Below, one piece after another: positions 21,803-34,409 of a stretch of DNA of 64,000 bases (within the stretch, counting starts at the first letter, position 1; each line of letters begins with the position of its first letter). This stretch comes from Chamaea fasciata. Taxonomy: Eukaryota > Chordata > Aves > Passeriformes > Sylviidae. Location of the stretch: positions 1 to 64,000 of the forward strand of contig JARCOQ010000584.1 in assembly GCA_029207755.1 (NCBI GenBank). Direction: 5' to 3'. Both the position numbers and the translations under genes were made by a program. The notes under the pieces were generated by a model. That model worked only from the letters and a program-made list of their open reading frames with translations, did not search any database and was not told where the DNA came from.

Positions 21803-23521
21803 ATGTCAGTTTGTAGGAGGCCTTTGGCCCTCCAAGAGCAGCCAGGCTTCCGGCTTGTGGCAGCTTGCATCTTGAAGAAATCCTGTTCCGTTTGGGATTG
21901 TAGGTGGCCGAGGCCTGGTGCCTGGCTAAGGGAGTTGGGAACAAATGATGGCCTGTTTCCAGGGGTAAGTAAAGTCAGCTGCCCAGGTGCCTGATGTCAG
22001 TTTGCAGATGGCAATTGTTCCTCCATGGGAAGCCAGGCTTCCAGCTTGTGGCAGCTTGCATCTTGAAGAAATCCTGTTCCGTTTGGGATCGTAGGTGGTC
22101 GAGGCCTGGTGCCCAGCTGAGGGAGTTGGGAACAAAGGATGGCCTGTTTCCAGGGGTAAGTAAAGTCAACTGCCCAGGTGCCTGGTGTCAGTTTGTCGGA
22201 GGCCTTTGGCCCTCCAAGGGAAGCAAGTCTTCCAGTTTGTGGCAGCTTACATCTGGAAGAAATCCTGTTCCGTTTGGGATTGTAGGTGGCCGAGGCCTGG
22301 TGCCCGGCAGAGGGAGTTGGGCACAAAGGATGGCCTGTTTCCAGGGGTAAGTAAAGTCAGCTGCCCAGGTGCCTGATGTCAGTTTGTAGGAGGCCTTTGG
22401 CCCGCTAAGGGAAGGTAGTCTTCTAGTTCAAGAGAGCTTGCATCTGGAAGAAATCCTGTTCCGTTCGGGATTGTAGGTGGCCGAGGCCAGGTGCCCGGCA
22501 GAGGGAGTTGGGCAGAAAGGATGGCCTGTTTCCAGGGGTAAGTAAAGTCAGCTGCCCAGGTGGCTGATGTCAGTTTGTAGGAGGCCTTTGGCCCTCCATG
22601 GGAAGGTAGTCTTCCAGTTTGTGACAGCATGCATCTGGAAGAAATCCTGTTTCGTTTGCGATTGTAGGTGGCCGAGACCAGGTGCCTGGCAGAGGGAGTT
22701 GGGCACAAAGGATGGCCTGTTTCCAGGGGTAAGTAAAGTCAGCTGCCCAGGTGCCTGATGTCAGTTTGCAGATGGCAACTGTTCCTCCATGGGAAGCCAG
22801 GCTTCCAGCTTGTGGCAGCTTGCATCTGGAAGAAATCCTGTTCCGTTCGGGATTGTAGGTGGCCGAGGCTAGGTGCCTGGCAGAGGGTGTTGGGCACAAA
22901 TGATGGCCAGTTTCCAGGCGTAAAAAAAGTCAGCTGCCCAGGTGCCTGATGTCAGTTTGTAGGAGGCCTTTGGCCCTCCAAGGGAAGCCAGGCTTCCAGC
23001 TTGTGGCAGCTTGCATCTGGAAGAAATCCTGTTCCGTTTGGGATTGTAGGTGGCCGAGGCCTGGTGCCCGGCAGAGGGACTTGGGCACAAATGATGGCCT
23101 GTTTCCAGGGGTAAGTAAAGTCAGCTGCCCAGGTGCCTGATGTCAGTTTGTAGGAGGCCTTTGGCCCTCCATGGGAAGGTAGTCTTCCAGTTTGTGGCAG
23201 CTTGCATCTGTAAGAAAGCCTGTTTCGTTTGCGATTGTAGGTGGCCGAGGCCAGGTGCCCGGCAGAGGGAGTTGGGCACAAAGGATGGCCTGTTTCCAGG
23301 GGTAAGTAAAGTCAGCTGCCCAGGTGCCTGATGTCAGTTTGTAGGAGGCCTTTGGCCCTTCAAGGGAAACTAGTCTTCCAGTTTGTGGCAGCTTGCATCT
23401 GGAAGAAATCCTGATCCATTCGGGATTGCAGGTGGCCAAGGCCAGGTGCCCGGCAGAGGGAGTTGGGCACAAAGGATGGCCTGTTTCCAGGGGTAAGTAA
23501 AGTCAGCTGCCCAGGTGCCTG
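21803..23521 (+). repeat. 9-mer HOR unit, copy c1
   Basis: Qe, Mf, Yq, Sc, Ns, Mf, Pg, Nt, Vm. The Mf monomer at 22758 has gcgtaaaaaaagtc, one A longer than the deletion form at 5188 and 18747, which restores a 191 bp unit. That is a small slippage change within a shared variant. Confidence 0.87.
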
Positions 23522-24858
23522 ATGTCAGTTTGTAGGAGGCCTTTGGCCCTCCAAGAGCAGCCAGGCTTCCGGCTTGTGGCAGCTTGCATCTTGAAGAAAT
23601 CCTGTTCCGTTTGGGATCGTAGGTGGCCGAGGCCTGGTGCCTGGCTAAGGGAGTTGGGAACAAATGATGGCCTGTTTCCAGGGGTAAGTAAAGTCAGCTG
23701 CCCAGGTGCCTGATGTCAGTTTGCAGATGGCAATTGTTCCTCCATGGGAAGCCAGGCTTCCAGCTTGTGGCAGCTTGCATCTTGAAGAAATCCTGTTCCG
23801 TTTGGGATCGTAGGTGGTCGAGGCCTGGTGCCCGGCTGAGGGAGTTGGGAACAAAGGATGGCCTGTTTCCGGGGGTAAGTAAAGTCAACTGCCCAGGTGC
23901 CTGGTGTCAGTTTGTCGGAGGCCTTTGGCCCTCCAAGGGAAGCAAGTCTTCCAGTTTGTGGCAGCTTACATCTGGAAGAAATCCTGTTCTGTTTGGGATT
24001 GTAGGTGGCCGAGGCCTGGTGCCCGGCAGAGGGAGTTGGGCACAAAGGATGGCCTGTTTCCAGGGGTAAGTAAAGTCAGCTGCCCAGGTGCCTGATGTCA
24101 GTTTGTAGGAGGCCTTTGGCCCGCTATGGGAAGGTAGTCTTCTAGTTCAAGAGAGCTTGCATCTGGAAGAAATCCTGTTCCATTCGGGATTGTAGGTGGC
24201 CGAGGCCAGGTGCCCGGCAGAGGGAGTTGGGCAGAAAGGATGGCCTGTTTCCAGGGGTAAGTAAAGTCAGCTGCCCAGGTGGCTGATGTCAGTTTGTAGG
24301 AGGCCTTTGGCCCTCCATGGGAAGGTAGTCTTCCAGTGTGTGACAGCATGCATCTGGAAGAAATCCTGTTTCGTTTGCGATTGTAGGTGGCCGAGGCCAG
24401 GTGCCTGGCAGAGGGAGTTGGGCACAAAGGATGGCCTGTTTCCAGGGGTAAGTAAAGTCAGCTGCCCAGGTGCCTGATGTCAGTTTGCAGATGGCAATTG
24501 TTCCTCCATGGGAAGCCAGGCTTCCAGCTTGTGGCAGCTTGCATCTGGAAGAAATCCTGTTCCGTTCGGGATTGTAGGTGGCCGAGGCTAGGTGCCTGGC
24601 AGAGGGAGTTGGGCAGAAATGATGGCCAGTTTCCAGGCGTAAGTAAAGTCAGCTGCCCAGGTGCCTGATGTCAGTTTGTAGGAGGCCTTTGGCCCTCCAA
24701 GGGAAGCCAGGCTTCCAGCTTGTGGCAGCTTGCATCTGGAAGAAATCCTGTTCCGTTTGGGATTGTAGGTGGCCGAGGCCTGGTGCCCGGCAGAGGGACT
24801 TGGGCACAAATGATGGCCTCTTTCCAGGGGTAAGTAAAGTCAGCTGCCCAGGTGCCTG
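23522..24858 (+). repeat. 9-mer HOR unit, copy c2, seven monomers then switch to Td
   Basis: Qe, Mf, Yq, Sc, Ns, Mf, Pg, then Td at 24859. The Pg monomer has the gatggcctctttcc end marker. The 20 monomers before 25050 match the 20 before 7479 closely. Confidence 0.85.
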
Positions 24859-27800
24859 ATGTCAGTTTGTTGCAGGCCTTTGGACCTTCAAGGGAATCTA
24901 GTCTTCCAGTTTGTGGCAGCTTGCATCTGGAAGAAATCCTGTTCCATTCGGGATTGCAGGTGGCCGAGGCCAGGTGCCCGGCAGAGGGAGTTGGGCACAA
25001 ATGATAGCCTGTTTCCAGGGGTAAGTAAAGTCAGCTGCCCAGGTGCCTGATGTCAGTTTGTATGAGGCCTTTGGCCCTCCAAGGGAAGCAAGTCTTCCAG
25101 TTTGTGGCAGCTTGCATCGCGAAGAAATCCTGTTCCGTTCGGGATTGTAGGTGGCCGAGGCCAGGTGCCCGGCAGAGGGAGTTGGGCACAAATGATGGCC
25201 TGTTTCCAGGGGTAAGTAAAGTCAGCTGCCCAGGTGCCTGATGTCAGTTTGCAGATGGCAATTGTTCCTCCATGGGAAGCCAGGCTTCCAGCTTGTGGCA
25301 GCTTGCATCTGGAAGAAATCCTGTTCCGTTCGGGATTGTAAGTGGCCGAGGCTAGGATCCCCGGCAGAGGGAGTTGGGCACAAATGATGGCCTGTATCCA
25401 GGGGTAAGTAAAGTCAGCTGGCCAGGTGCCTGATGTCAGTTTTTAGGAGGCCTTTGGCCCTCCATGGGAAGCCAGGCTTCCAGCTTGTGGCAGCTTGCAT
25501 CTGGAAGAAATCCTGTTCCGTTTGGGATCGTAGGTGGCCGAGGCCTGGTGCCTGTCTAAGGGAGTTGGGAACAAACGATGGCCTGTTTCCAGGGGTAAGT
25601 AAAGTCAGCTGCCCAGGTGCCTGATGTCAGTTTGTAGGAGGCCTTTGGCCCTCCAAGGTAAGCAAGTCTTCCAGTTTGTGGCAGCTTGCATCTGGAAGAA
25701 ATCCTGTTCCGTTCTGGTTTGTAGGTGGCAGAGGCCAGGTGCCCGGCAGAGGGAGTTGGGCACAAAGGATGGCCTGTTTCCAGGGGTAAGTAAAGTCAGC
25801 TGCCCAGGTGCCTGATGTCAGTTTGTAGGAGGCCTTTGGCCCTTCTAGGGAAACTAGTCTTCCAGTTTGTGGAACCTTGCATCTGGAAGAAATCCTGTTC
25901 CCTTCAGGATTGTAGGTGGCCGAGGCCAGGTGCCCGGCAGAGGGAGTTGGGCACAAAGGATGGCCTGTTTCCAGGGGTTAGTAAAGTCAGCTGCCCAGGT
26001 GCCTGGTGTCAGTTTGTAGGAGGCCTTTGGCCCTCCAAGGGAAGCCAGGCTTCCTGCTTGTGGCAGCTTGCATCTGGAAGAAATCCTGTTCCGTTTGGGT
26101 TTGTAGGTGGCCGAGGCCAGGTGCCCGGCAGAGGGAGTTGGGCACAAAGGATGGCCTGTTTCCAGGGGTAAGTAAAGTCACCTGCCCAGGTGCCTGATGT
26201 CAGTTTGTAGCAGGCCTTTGGCCCGCTAAGGGAAGGTAGTCTTCCAGTTTGTGGCAGCTTGCATCTGGAAGAAGTCCTGTTCCATTCGGGATTGTAGGTG
26301 GCCGAAGCCAGGTGCCCGGCACAAGGAGTTGGGCACAAATGATGGACTGTTTCCAGGGGTAAGTAAAGTCAGCTGGCCAGGTGCCTGATGTCAGTTTGTA
26401 GGAGGCCTTTGGCCCTCCAAGGGAAGCCAGGCTTCCAGCATGTGGCAGCTTGCATCTGGAAGAAATCCTGTTCCGTTTGGGATTGTAGGTGGCCGAGGCC
26501 TGGTGCCCGGCAGAGGGAGTTGGGCACAAATGATGGCCTGTTTCCAGGGGTAAGTAAAGTCAGCTGCTCAGGTGCCTGATGTCAGTTTGTAGGAGGCCTT
26601 TGGCCCTCCAAGGGAAGCAAGTCTTCCAGTTTGTGGCATCTTGCATCTGGAAGAAATCCTGATCCGTTCTGGATTGTAGGTGGCCGAGGCCAGGCGCCCG
26701 GCAGAGGGAGTTGGGCACAAATGATGGCCTGTTTCCAGGGGCAAGTAAAGTCAGCTGCCCAGGTGGCTGATGTCAGTTGGCAGATGGCAATTGTTCCTCC
26801 ATGGGAAGCCAGGCTTCCAGCTTGTGGCAGCTTGCATCTGGAAGAAATCCTGTTCCGTTCGGGATTGTAGGTGGCCGAGGCTAGGTGCCCGGCAGAGGGA
26901 GTTGGGCACAAATGATGGACTGTTTCCAGGGGTAAGTAAAGTCAGCTGCCCAGGTGCCTGATGTCAGTTTGTAGGAGGCCTTTGGCCCTCCAAGGGAAGC
27001 CAGGCTTCCAGCTTGTGGCAGCTTGCATCTGGAAGAAATCCTGTTCCGTTTGGGATTGTAGGTGGCCGAGGCCTGGTGCCCGGCAGAGGGAGTTGGGCAC
27101 AAATGATGGCCTGTTTCCAGGGGAAAGTAAAGTCAACTCCCCAGGTGCCTGATGTCAGTTTGTAGGAGGCCTTTGGCCCTTCAAGGGAAACTAGTCTTCC
27201 AGTTCGTGGCAGCTTGCATCTGGAAGAAATCCTGATCCGATCGGGATTGCAGGTAGCCAAGGCCACGTGCCCGGCAGAGGGAGTTGGGCACAAATGATGG
27301 CCTGTTTCCAGGGGTAAGTAAAATCAGCTGCCCAGGTGCCTGATGTCAGTTTGTAGGAGGCCTTTGGCCGTCCAAGAGCAGCCAGGCTTCCGGCTTGTGG
27401 CAGCTTGCATCTTGAAAAATCCTGTTCCGTTTGGGATCGTAGGTGGCCGAGGCCTGGTGCCTCGCTAAGGGAGTTGGGAACAAAGGATGGCCTGTTTCCA
27501 GGGGTAAGTAAAGTCAGCTGCCCAGGTGCCTGATGTCAGTTTGTAGGAGGCCTTTGGCCCTCCAAGGGAAGCAAGTCTTCCAGTTTGTGGCAGCTTGCAT
27601 CGCGAAGAAATCCTGTTCTGTTCGGGATTGTAGGTGGCCGAGGCCAGGTGCCCGGCAGAGGGAGTTGGGCAAAAAGGATGGCCTGTATCCAGGGGTAAGT
27701 AAAGTCAGCTGCCCAGGTGCCTGACGTCAGTTTGCAGATGGCAATTGTTCCTCCATGGGAAGCCAGGCTTCCAGCTTGTGGCAGCTTGCATCTGGAAGAA

Positions 27801-30670
27801 ATCCTGTTCATTTCGGGATTGTAGGTGGCCGAGGCCTGGTGCCTGGCAGAGGGACTTGGGCACAAATGATGGCCTGTTTCCAGGGGTAAGTAAAGTCAGC
27901 TGCCCAGGTTCCTGATGTCAGTTTGTTGCAGGCCTTTGGCCCTTCAAGGGAAACTAGTCTTCCAGTTTGTGGCAGCTTGCATCTGGAAGAAATCCTGTTC
28001 CATTCGGGATTGCAGGTGGCAGTGGCCAGGTGCCCGGCAGAGGGAGTTGGGCACAAATGATGGCCTGTATCCAGGGGTAAGTAAAGTCAGCTGGCCAGGT
28101 GCCTGATGTCAGTTTTTAGGAGGCCTTTGGCCCTCCATGGGAAGCCAGGCTTCCAGCTTGTGGCAGCTTGCATCTGGAAGAAATCCTGTTCCGTTTGGGA
28201 TTGTAGGTGGCCGAGGCCAGGTGCCCGGCAGAGGGAGGTGGGCACAAATGATGGCCTGTTTCCAGGGGTAAGTAAAGTCAGCTGCCCAGGTGCCTGATGT
28301 CAGTTTGTAGGAGGCCTTTGGCCCTTCAAGGGAAACTAGTCTTCCAGTTTGTGGCAGCTTGCATCTGGAAGAAATCCTGATCCATTCGGGATTGCAGGTG
28401 GCCAAGGCCACGTGCCCGGCAGAGGGAGTTGGGCACAAATGATGGCCTGTTTCCAGGGGCAAGTAAAGTCAGCTGCCCAGGTGCCTGATGTCAGTTTGTA
28501 GGAGGCCTTTGGCCCTCCAAGGGAAGCCAGGCTTCCTGCTTGTGGCAGCTTGCATCTGGAAGAAATCCTGTTCCGTTTGGGATTGTAGGTGGCCGAGGCC
28601 TGGTGCCCGGCAGAGGGAGTTGGGCACAAAGGATGGCCTGTTTCCAGGGGTAAGTAAAGTCGCCTGCCCAGGTGCCTGATGTCAGTTTGTAGCAGGCCTT
28701 TGGCCCGCTAAGGGAAACTAGTCTTCCAGTTTTTGGCAGCTTGCATCTGGAAGAAATCCTGTTCTGTTTGGGATTGTAGGTGGTCGAAGCCAGGTGCCCG
28801 GCACAAGGAGTTGGGCACAAATGATGGCCTGTTTCCAGGGGTAAGTAAAGTCAGCTGCCCAGGTGCCTGATGTCAGTTTGTAGGAGGCCTTTGGCCCTCC
28901 AAGAGCAGCCAGGCTTCCGGCTTGTGGCAGCTTGCATCTTGAAGAAATCCTGTTCCGTTTGGGATCGTAGGTGGCCGAGGCCTGGTGCCTGGCTAAGGGA
29001 GTTGGGAACAACGGATGGCCTGTTTCCAGGGGTAAGTAAAGTCAGCTGCCCAGGTGCCTGATGTCAGTTTGTAGGAGGCCTTTGGCCCTCCAAGGGAAGC
29101 AAGTCTTCCAGTTTGTGGCATCTTGCATCTGGAAGAAATCCTGTTCCGTTCTGGATTGTAGGTGGCCGAGGCCAGGTGCCCGGCAGAGGGAGTTGGGCAC
29201 AAATGATGGCCTGTTTCCAGGGGTAAGTAAAGTCAGCTGCCCAGGTGCCTGATGTCAGTTTGCAGATGGCAATTGTTCCTCCATGGGAAGCCAAGCTTCC
29301 AGCTTGTGGCATCTTGCATCTGGAAGAAATCCTGTTCCGTTCGGGATTGTAGGTGGCCGAGGCTAGGTGCCCGGCAGAGGGAGTTGGGTACAAATGATGG
29401 ACTGTTTCCAGGGGTAAGTAAAGTCAGCTGCCCAGGTGCCTGATGTCAGTTTGTAGGAGGCCTTTGGCCCTCCAAGGGAAGCCAGGCTTCCAGCTTGTGG
29501 CAGCTTGCATCTGGAAGAAATCCTGTTCCGTTTGGGATTGTAGGTGGCCGAGGCCTGGTGCCCGGCAGAGGGACTTGGGCACAAATGATGGCCTGTTTCC
29601 AGGGGTAAGTAAAGTCAACTGCCCAGGTGCCTGATGTCAGTTTGTAGGAGGCCTTTGGCCCTTCTAGGGAAACTAGTCTTCCAGTTTGTGGAACCTTGCA
29701 TCTGGAAGAAATCCTGTTCCATTCGGGATTGTAGGTGGCCGAGGCCAGGTGCCCGGCAGAGGGAGTTGGGCACAAATGATGGCCTGTTTCCAGGGGTTAC
29801 TAAAGTCAGCTGCCCAGGCGCCTGGTGTCAGTTTGTAGGAGGCCTTTGGCCCTCCAAGGGAAGCCAGGCTTCCTGCTTGTGGCAGCTTGCATCTGGAAGA
29901 AATCCTGTTCCGTTTGGGATTGTAGGTGGCCGAGGCCTGGTGCCCGGCAGAGGGAGTTGGGCACAAATGATGGCCTGTTTCCAGGGGTAAGTAAAGTCGC
30001 CTGCCCAGGTGCCTGATGTCAGTTTGTAGCAGGCCTTTGGCCCGCTAAGGGAAGCTAGTCTTCCAGTTTTTGGCAGCTTGCATCTGGAAGAAATCCTGTT
30101 CCGTTCGGGATTGTAGGTGGTCGAGGCCAGGTGCCCGGCAGAGGGAGTTGGGCACAAATGATGGCCTGTTTTCAGGGGTAAGTAAAGTCAGCTGCCCAGG
30201 TGCCTGATGTCAGTTTGCAGATGGCAATTGTTCCTCCATGGGAAGCCAGGCTTCCAGCTTGTGGCAGCTTGCATCTGGAAGAAATCCTGTTCCGTTCGGG
30301 ATTGTAGGTGGCCGAGGCTAGGTGCCCGGCAGAGGGAGTTGGGCACAAATGATGGCCTGTTTCCAGGGGCAAGTAAAGTCAGCTGCCCAGGTGCCTGATG
30401 TCAGTTTGTAGGAGGCCTTTGTCCCTCCAAGGGAAGCCAGGCTTCCTGCTTGTGGCAGCTTGCATCTGGAAGAAATCCTGTTCCGTTTGGGATTGTAGGT
30501 GGCCGAGGCCTGGTGCCCGGCAGAGGGAGTTGGGCACAAAGGATGGCCTGTTTCCAGGGGTAAGTAAAGTCGCCTGCCCAGGTGCCTGATGTCAGTTTGT
30601 AGCAGGCCTTTGGCCCGCTAAGGGAAACTAGTCTTCCAGTTTTTGGCAGCTTGCATCTGGAAGAAATCCT
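24750..30670 (+). repeat. 31-monomer higher-order repeat (5,921 bp), copy 1
   Basis: Order from 24859: Td, Nr, Mf(BamHI), Fr, Lq, Ee, Kl, Cp, Hv, Dd, Gg, Pg, Vp, Qd, Nr, Mf, Tc, Fr, Vm, Kl, Cp, Qe, Aq, Bh, Pg, Ee, Kl, Cp, Mf, Kl, Cp. Then Td returns at 30780. Landmarks 24859/30780, 25050/30971, 26770/32691, 27533/33454 and 28106/34027 are each exactly 5,921 bp (31 x 191) apart; the +1 and -1 indels inside the unit cancel. Boundaries are given to the nearest monomer half, from the hybrid at 30589. Confidence 0.92.
26770..28487 (+). repeat. Nine-monomer cassette, copy 4 (inside 31-mer copy 1)
   Basis: Gg, Pg, Vp, Qd, Nr, Mf, Tc, Fr, Vm. The Pg end reads tcaactccccagg, shared with 32882 and 44734 but not with copies 1-3, which groups copies 4, 5 and 7. 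The Mf monomer has ttcatttcgg near 27809. Confidence 0.88.
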
Positions 30671-30779
30671 GTTCCGTTTGGGATTGTAGGTGGCCGAGGC
30701 CTGGTGCCCGGCAGAGGGACTTGGGCACAAATGATGGCCTCTTTCCAGGGGTAAGTAAAGTCAGCTGCCCAGGTGCCTG
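30589..30779 (+). repeat. Hybrid monomer Cp/Pg at the 31-mer junction
   Basis: The first half has Cp markers (gtagcaggcc, cccgctaaggg, agtttttgg). The second half has the Pg markers found before Td elsewhere: gcctggtgcccgg, agggacttggg and gatggcctctttcc. The parents are visible nearby: Cp at 28679 and Pg at 24668. The switch lies between about 30650 and 30690 and marks the joint between the two 31-mer copies. Confidence 0.85.
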
Positions 30780-32690
30780 ATGTCAGTTTGTTGCAGGCCT
30801 TTGGACCTTCAAGGGAATCTAGTCTTCCAGTTTGTGGCAGCTTGCATCTGGAAGAAATCCTGTTCCATTCGGGATTGCAGGTGGCCGAGGCCAGGTGCCC
30901 GGCAGAGGGAGTTGGGCACAAATGATAGCCTGTTTCCAGGGGTAAGTAAAGTCAGCTGCCCAGGTGCCTGATGTCAGTTTGTATGAGGCCTTTGGCCCTC
31001 CAAGGGAAGCAAGTCTTCCAGTTTGTGGCAGCTTGCATCGCGAAGAAATCCTGTTCCGTTCGGGATTGTAGGTGGCCGAGGCCAGGTGCCCGGCAGAGGG
31101 AGTTGGGCACAAATGATGGCCTGTTTCCAGGGGTAAGTAAAGTCAGCTGCCCAGGTGCCTGATGTCAGTTTGCAGATGGCAATTGTTCCTCCATGGGAAG
31201 CCAGGCTTCCAGCTTGTGGCAGCTTGCATCTGGAAGAAATCCTGTTCCGTTCGGGATTGTAAGTGGCCGAGGCTAGGATCCCCGGCAGAGGGAGTTGGGC
31301 ACAAATGATGGCCTGTATCCAGGGGTAAGTAAAGTCAGCTGGCCAGGTGCCTGATGTCAGTTTTTAGGAGGCCTTTGGCCCTCCATGGGAAGCCAGGCTT
31401 CCAGCTTGTGGCAGCTTGCATCTGGAAGAAATCCTGTTCCGTTTGGGATCGTAGGTGGCCGAGTCCTGGTGCCTGTCTAAGGGAGTTGGGAACAAACGAT
31501 GGCCTGTTTCCAGGGGTAAGTAAAGTCAGCTGCCCAGGTGCCTGATGTCAGTTTGTAGGAGGCCTTTGGCCCTCCAAGGTAAGCAAGTCTTCCAGTTTGT
31601 GGCAGCTTGCATCTGGAAGAAATCCTGTTCCGTTCTGGTTTGTAGGTGGCAGAGGCCAGGTGCCCGGCAGAGGGAGTTGGGCACAAAGGATGGCCTGTTT
31701 CCAGGGGTAAGTAAAGTCAGCTGCCCAGGTGCCTGATGTCAGTTTGTAGGAGGCCTTTGGCCCTTCTAGGGAAACTAGTCTTCCAGTTTGTGGAACCTTG
31801 CATCTGGAAGAAATCCTGTTCCCTTCAGGATTGTAGGTGGCCGAGGCCAGGTGCCCGGCAGAGGGAGTTGGGCACAAAGGATGGCCTGTTTCCAGGGGTT
31901 AGTAAAGTCAGCTGCCCAGGTGCCTGGTGTCAGTTTGTAGGAGGCCTTTGGCCCTCCAAGGGAAGCCAGGCTTCCTGCTTGTGGCAGCTTGCATCTGGAA
32001 GAAATCCTGTTCCGTTTGGGTTTGTAGGTGGCCGAGGCCAGGTGCCCGGCAGAGGGAGTTGGGCACAAAGGATGGCCTGTTTCCAGGGGTAAGTAAAGTC
32101 ACCTGCCCAGGTGCCTGATGTCAGTTTGTAGCAGGCCTTTGGCCCGCTAAGGGAAGGTAGTCTTCCAGTTTGTGGCAGCTTGCATCTGGAAGAAGTCCTG
32201 TTCCATTCGGGATTGTAGGTGGCCGAAGCCAGGTGCCCGGCACAAGGAGTTGGGCACAAATGATGGACTGTTTCCAGGGGTAAGTAAAGTCAGCTGGCCA
32301 GGTGCCTGATGTCAGTTTGTAGGAGGCCTTTGGCCCTCCAAGGGAAGCCAGGCTTCCAGCATGTGGCAGCTTGCATCTGGAAGAAATCCTGTTCCGTTTG
32401 GGATTGTAGGTGGCCGAGGCCTGGTGCCCGGCAGAGGGAGTTGGGCACAAATGATGGCCTGTTTCCAGGGGTAAGTAAAGTCAGCTGCTCAGGTGCCTGA
32501 TGTCAGTTTGTAGGAGGCCTTTGGCCCTCCAAGGGAAGCAAGTCTTCCAGTTTGTGGCATCTTGCATCTGGAAGAAATCCTGATCCGTTCTGGATTGTAG
32601 GTGGCCGAGGCCAGGCGCCCGGCAGAGGGAGTTGGGCACAAATGATGGCCTGTTTCCAGGGGCAAGTAAAGTCAGCTGCCCAGGTGGCTG

Positions 32691-34409
32691 ATGTCAGTTG
32701 GCAGATGGCAATTGTTCCTCCATGGGAAGCCAGGCTTCCAGCTTGTGGCAGCTTGCATCTGGAAGAAATCCTGTTCCGTTCGGGATTGTAGGTGGCCGAG
32801 GCTAGGTGCCCGGCAGAGGGAGTTGGGCACAAATGATGGACTGTTTCCAGGGGTAAGTAAAGTCAGCTGCCCAGGTGCCTGATGTCAGTTTGTAGGAGGC
32901 CTTTGGCCCTCCAAGGGAAGCCAGGCTTCCAGCTTGTGGCAGCTTGCATCTGGAAGAAATCCTGTTCCGTTTGGGATTGTAGGTGGCCGAGGCCTGGTGC
33001 CCGGCAGAGGGAGTTGGGCACAAATGATGGCCTGTTTCCAGGGGAAAGTAAAGTCAACTCCCCAGGTGCCTGATGTCAGTTTGTAGGAGGCCTTTGGCCC
33101 TTCAAGGGAAACTAGTCTTCCAGTTCGTGGCAGCTTGCATCTGGAAGAAATCCTGATCCGATCGGGATTGCAGGTAGCCAAGGCCACGTGCCCGGCAGAG
33201 GGAGTTGGGCACAAATGATGGCCTGTTTCCAGGGGTAAGTAAAATCAGCTGCCCAGGTGCCTGATGTCAGTTTGTAGGAGGCCTTTCGCCGTCCAAGAGC
33301 AGCCAGGCTTCCGGCTTGTGGCAGCTTGCATCTTGAAAAATCCTGTTCCGTTTGGGATCGTAGGTGGCCGAGGCCTGGTGCCTCGCTAAGGGAGTTGGGA
33401 ACAAAGGATGGCCTGTTTCCAGGGGTAAGTAAAGTCAGCTGCCCAGGTGCCTGATGTCAGTTTGTAGGAGGCCTTTGGCCCTCCAAGGGAAGCAAGTCTT
33501 CCAGTTTGTGGCAGCTTGCATCGCGAAGAAATCCTGTTCTGTTCGGGATTGTAGGTGGCCGAGGCCAGGTGCCCGGCAGAGGGAGTTGGGCAAAAAGGAT
33601 GGCCTGTATCCAGGGGTAAGTAAAGTCAGCTGCCCAGGTGCCTGACGTCAGTTTGCAGATGGCAATTGTTCCTCCATGGGAAGCCAGGCTTCCAGCTTGT
33701 GGCAGCTTGCATCTGGAAGAAATCCTGTTCCGTTCGGGATTGTAGGTGGCCGAGGCCTGGTGCCTGGCAGAGGGACTTGGGCACAAATGATGGCCTGTTT
33801 CCAGGGGTAAGTAAAGTCAGCTGCCCAGGTTCCTGATGTCAGTTTGTTGCAGGCCTTTGGCCCTTCAAGGGAAACTAGTCTTCCAGTTTGTGGCAGCTTG
33901 CATCTGGAAGAAATCCTGTTCCATTCGGGATTGCAGGTGGCAGTGGCCAGGTGCCCGGCAGAGGGAGTTGGGCACAAATGATGGCCTGTATCCAGGGGTA
34001 AGTAAAGTCAGCTGGCCAGGTGCCTGATGTCAGTTTTTAGGAGGCCTTTGGCCCTCCATGGGAAGCCAGGCTTCCAGCTTGTGGCAGCTTGCATCTGGAA
34101 GAAATCCTGTTCCGTTTGGGATTGTAGGTGGCCGAGGCCAGGTGCCCGGCAGAGGGAGGTGGGCACAAATGATGGCCTGTTTCCAGGGGTAAGTAAAGTC
34201 AGCTGCCCAGGTGCCTGATGTCAGTTTGTAGGAGGCCTTTGGCCCTTCAAGGGAAACTAGTCTTCCAGTTTGTGGCAGCTTGCATCTGGAAGAAATCCTG
34301 ATCCATTCGGGATTGCAGGTGGCCAAGGCCACGTGCCCGGCAGAGGGAGTTGGGCACAAATGATGGCCTGTTTTCCAGGGGCAAGTAAAGTCAGCTGCCC
34401 AGGTGCCTG
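32691..34409 (+). repeat. Nine-monomer cassette, copy 5
   Basis: Gg, Pg, Vp, Qd, Nr, Mf, Tc, Fr, Vm, 5,921 bp after copy 4. The Qd monomer has a private ctttcgcc near 33286. The last monomer is one base longer (gttttccagg near 34371), the first of the indels that fill the next 2.3 kb. Confidence 0.88.
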
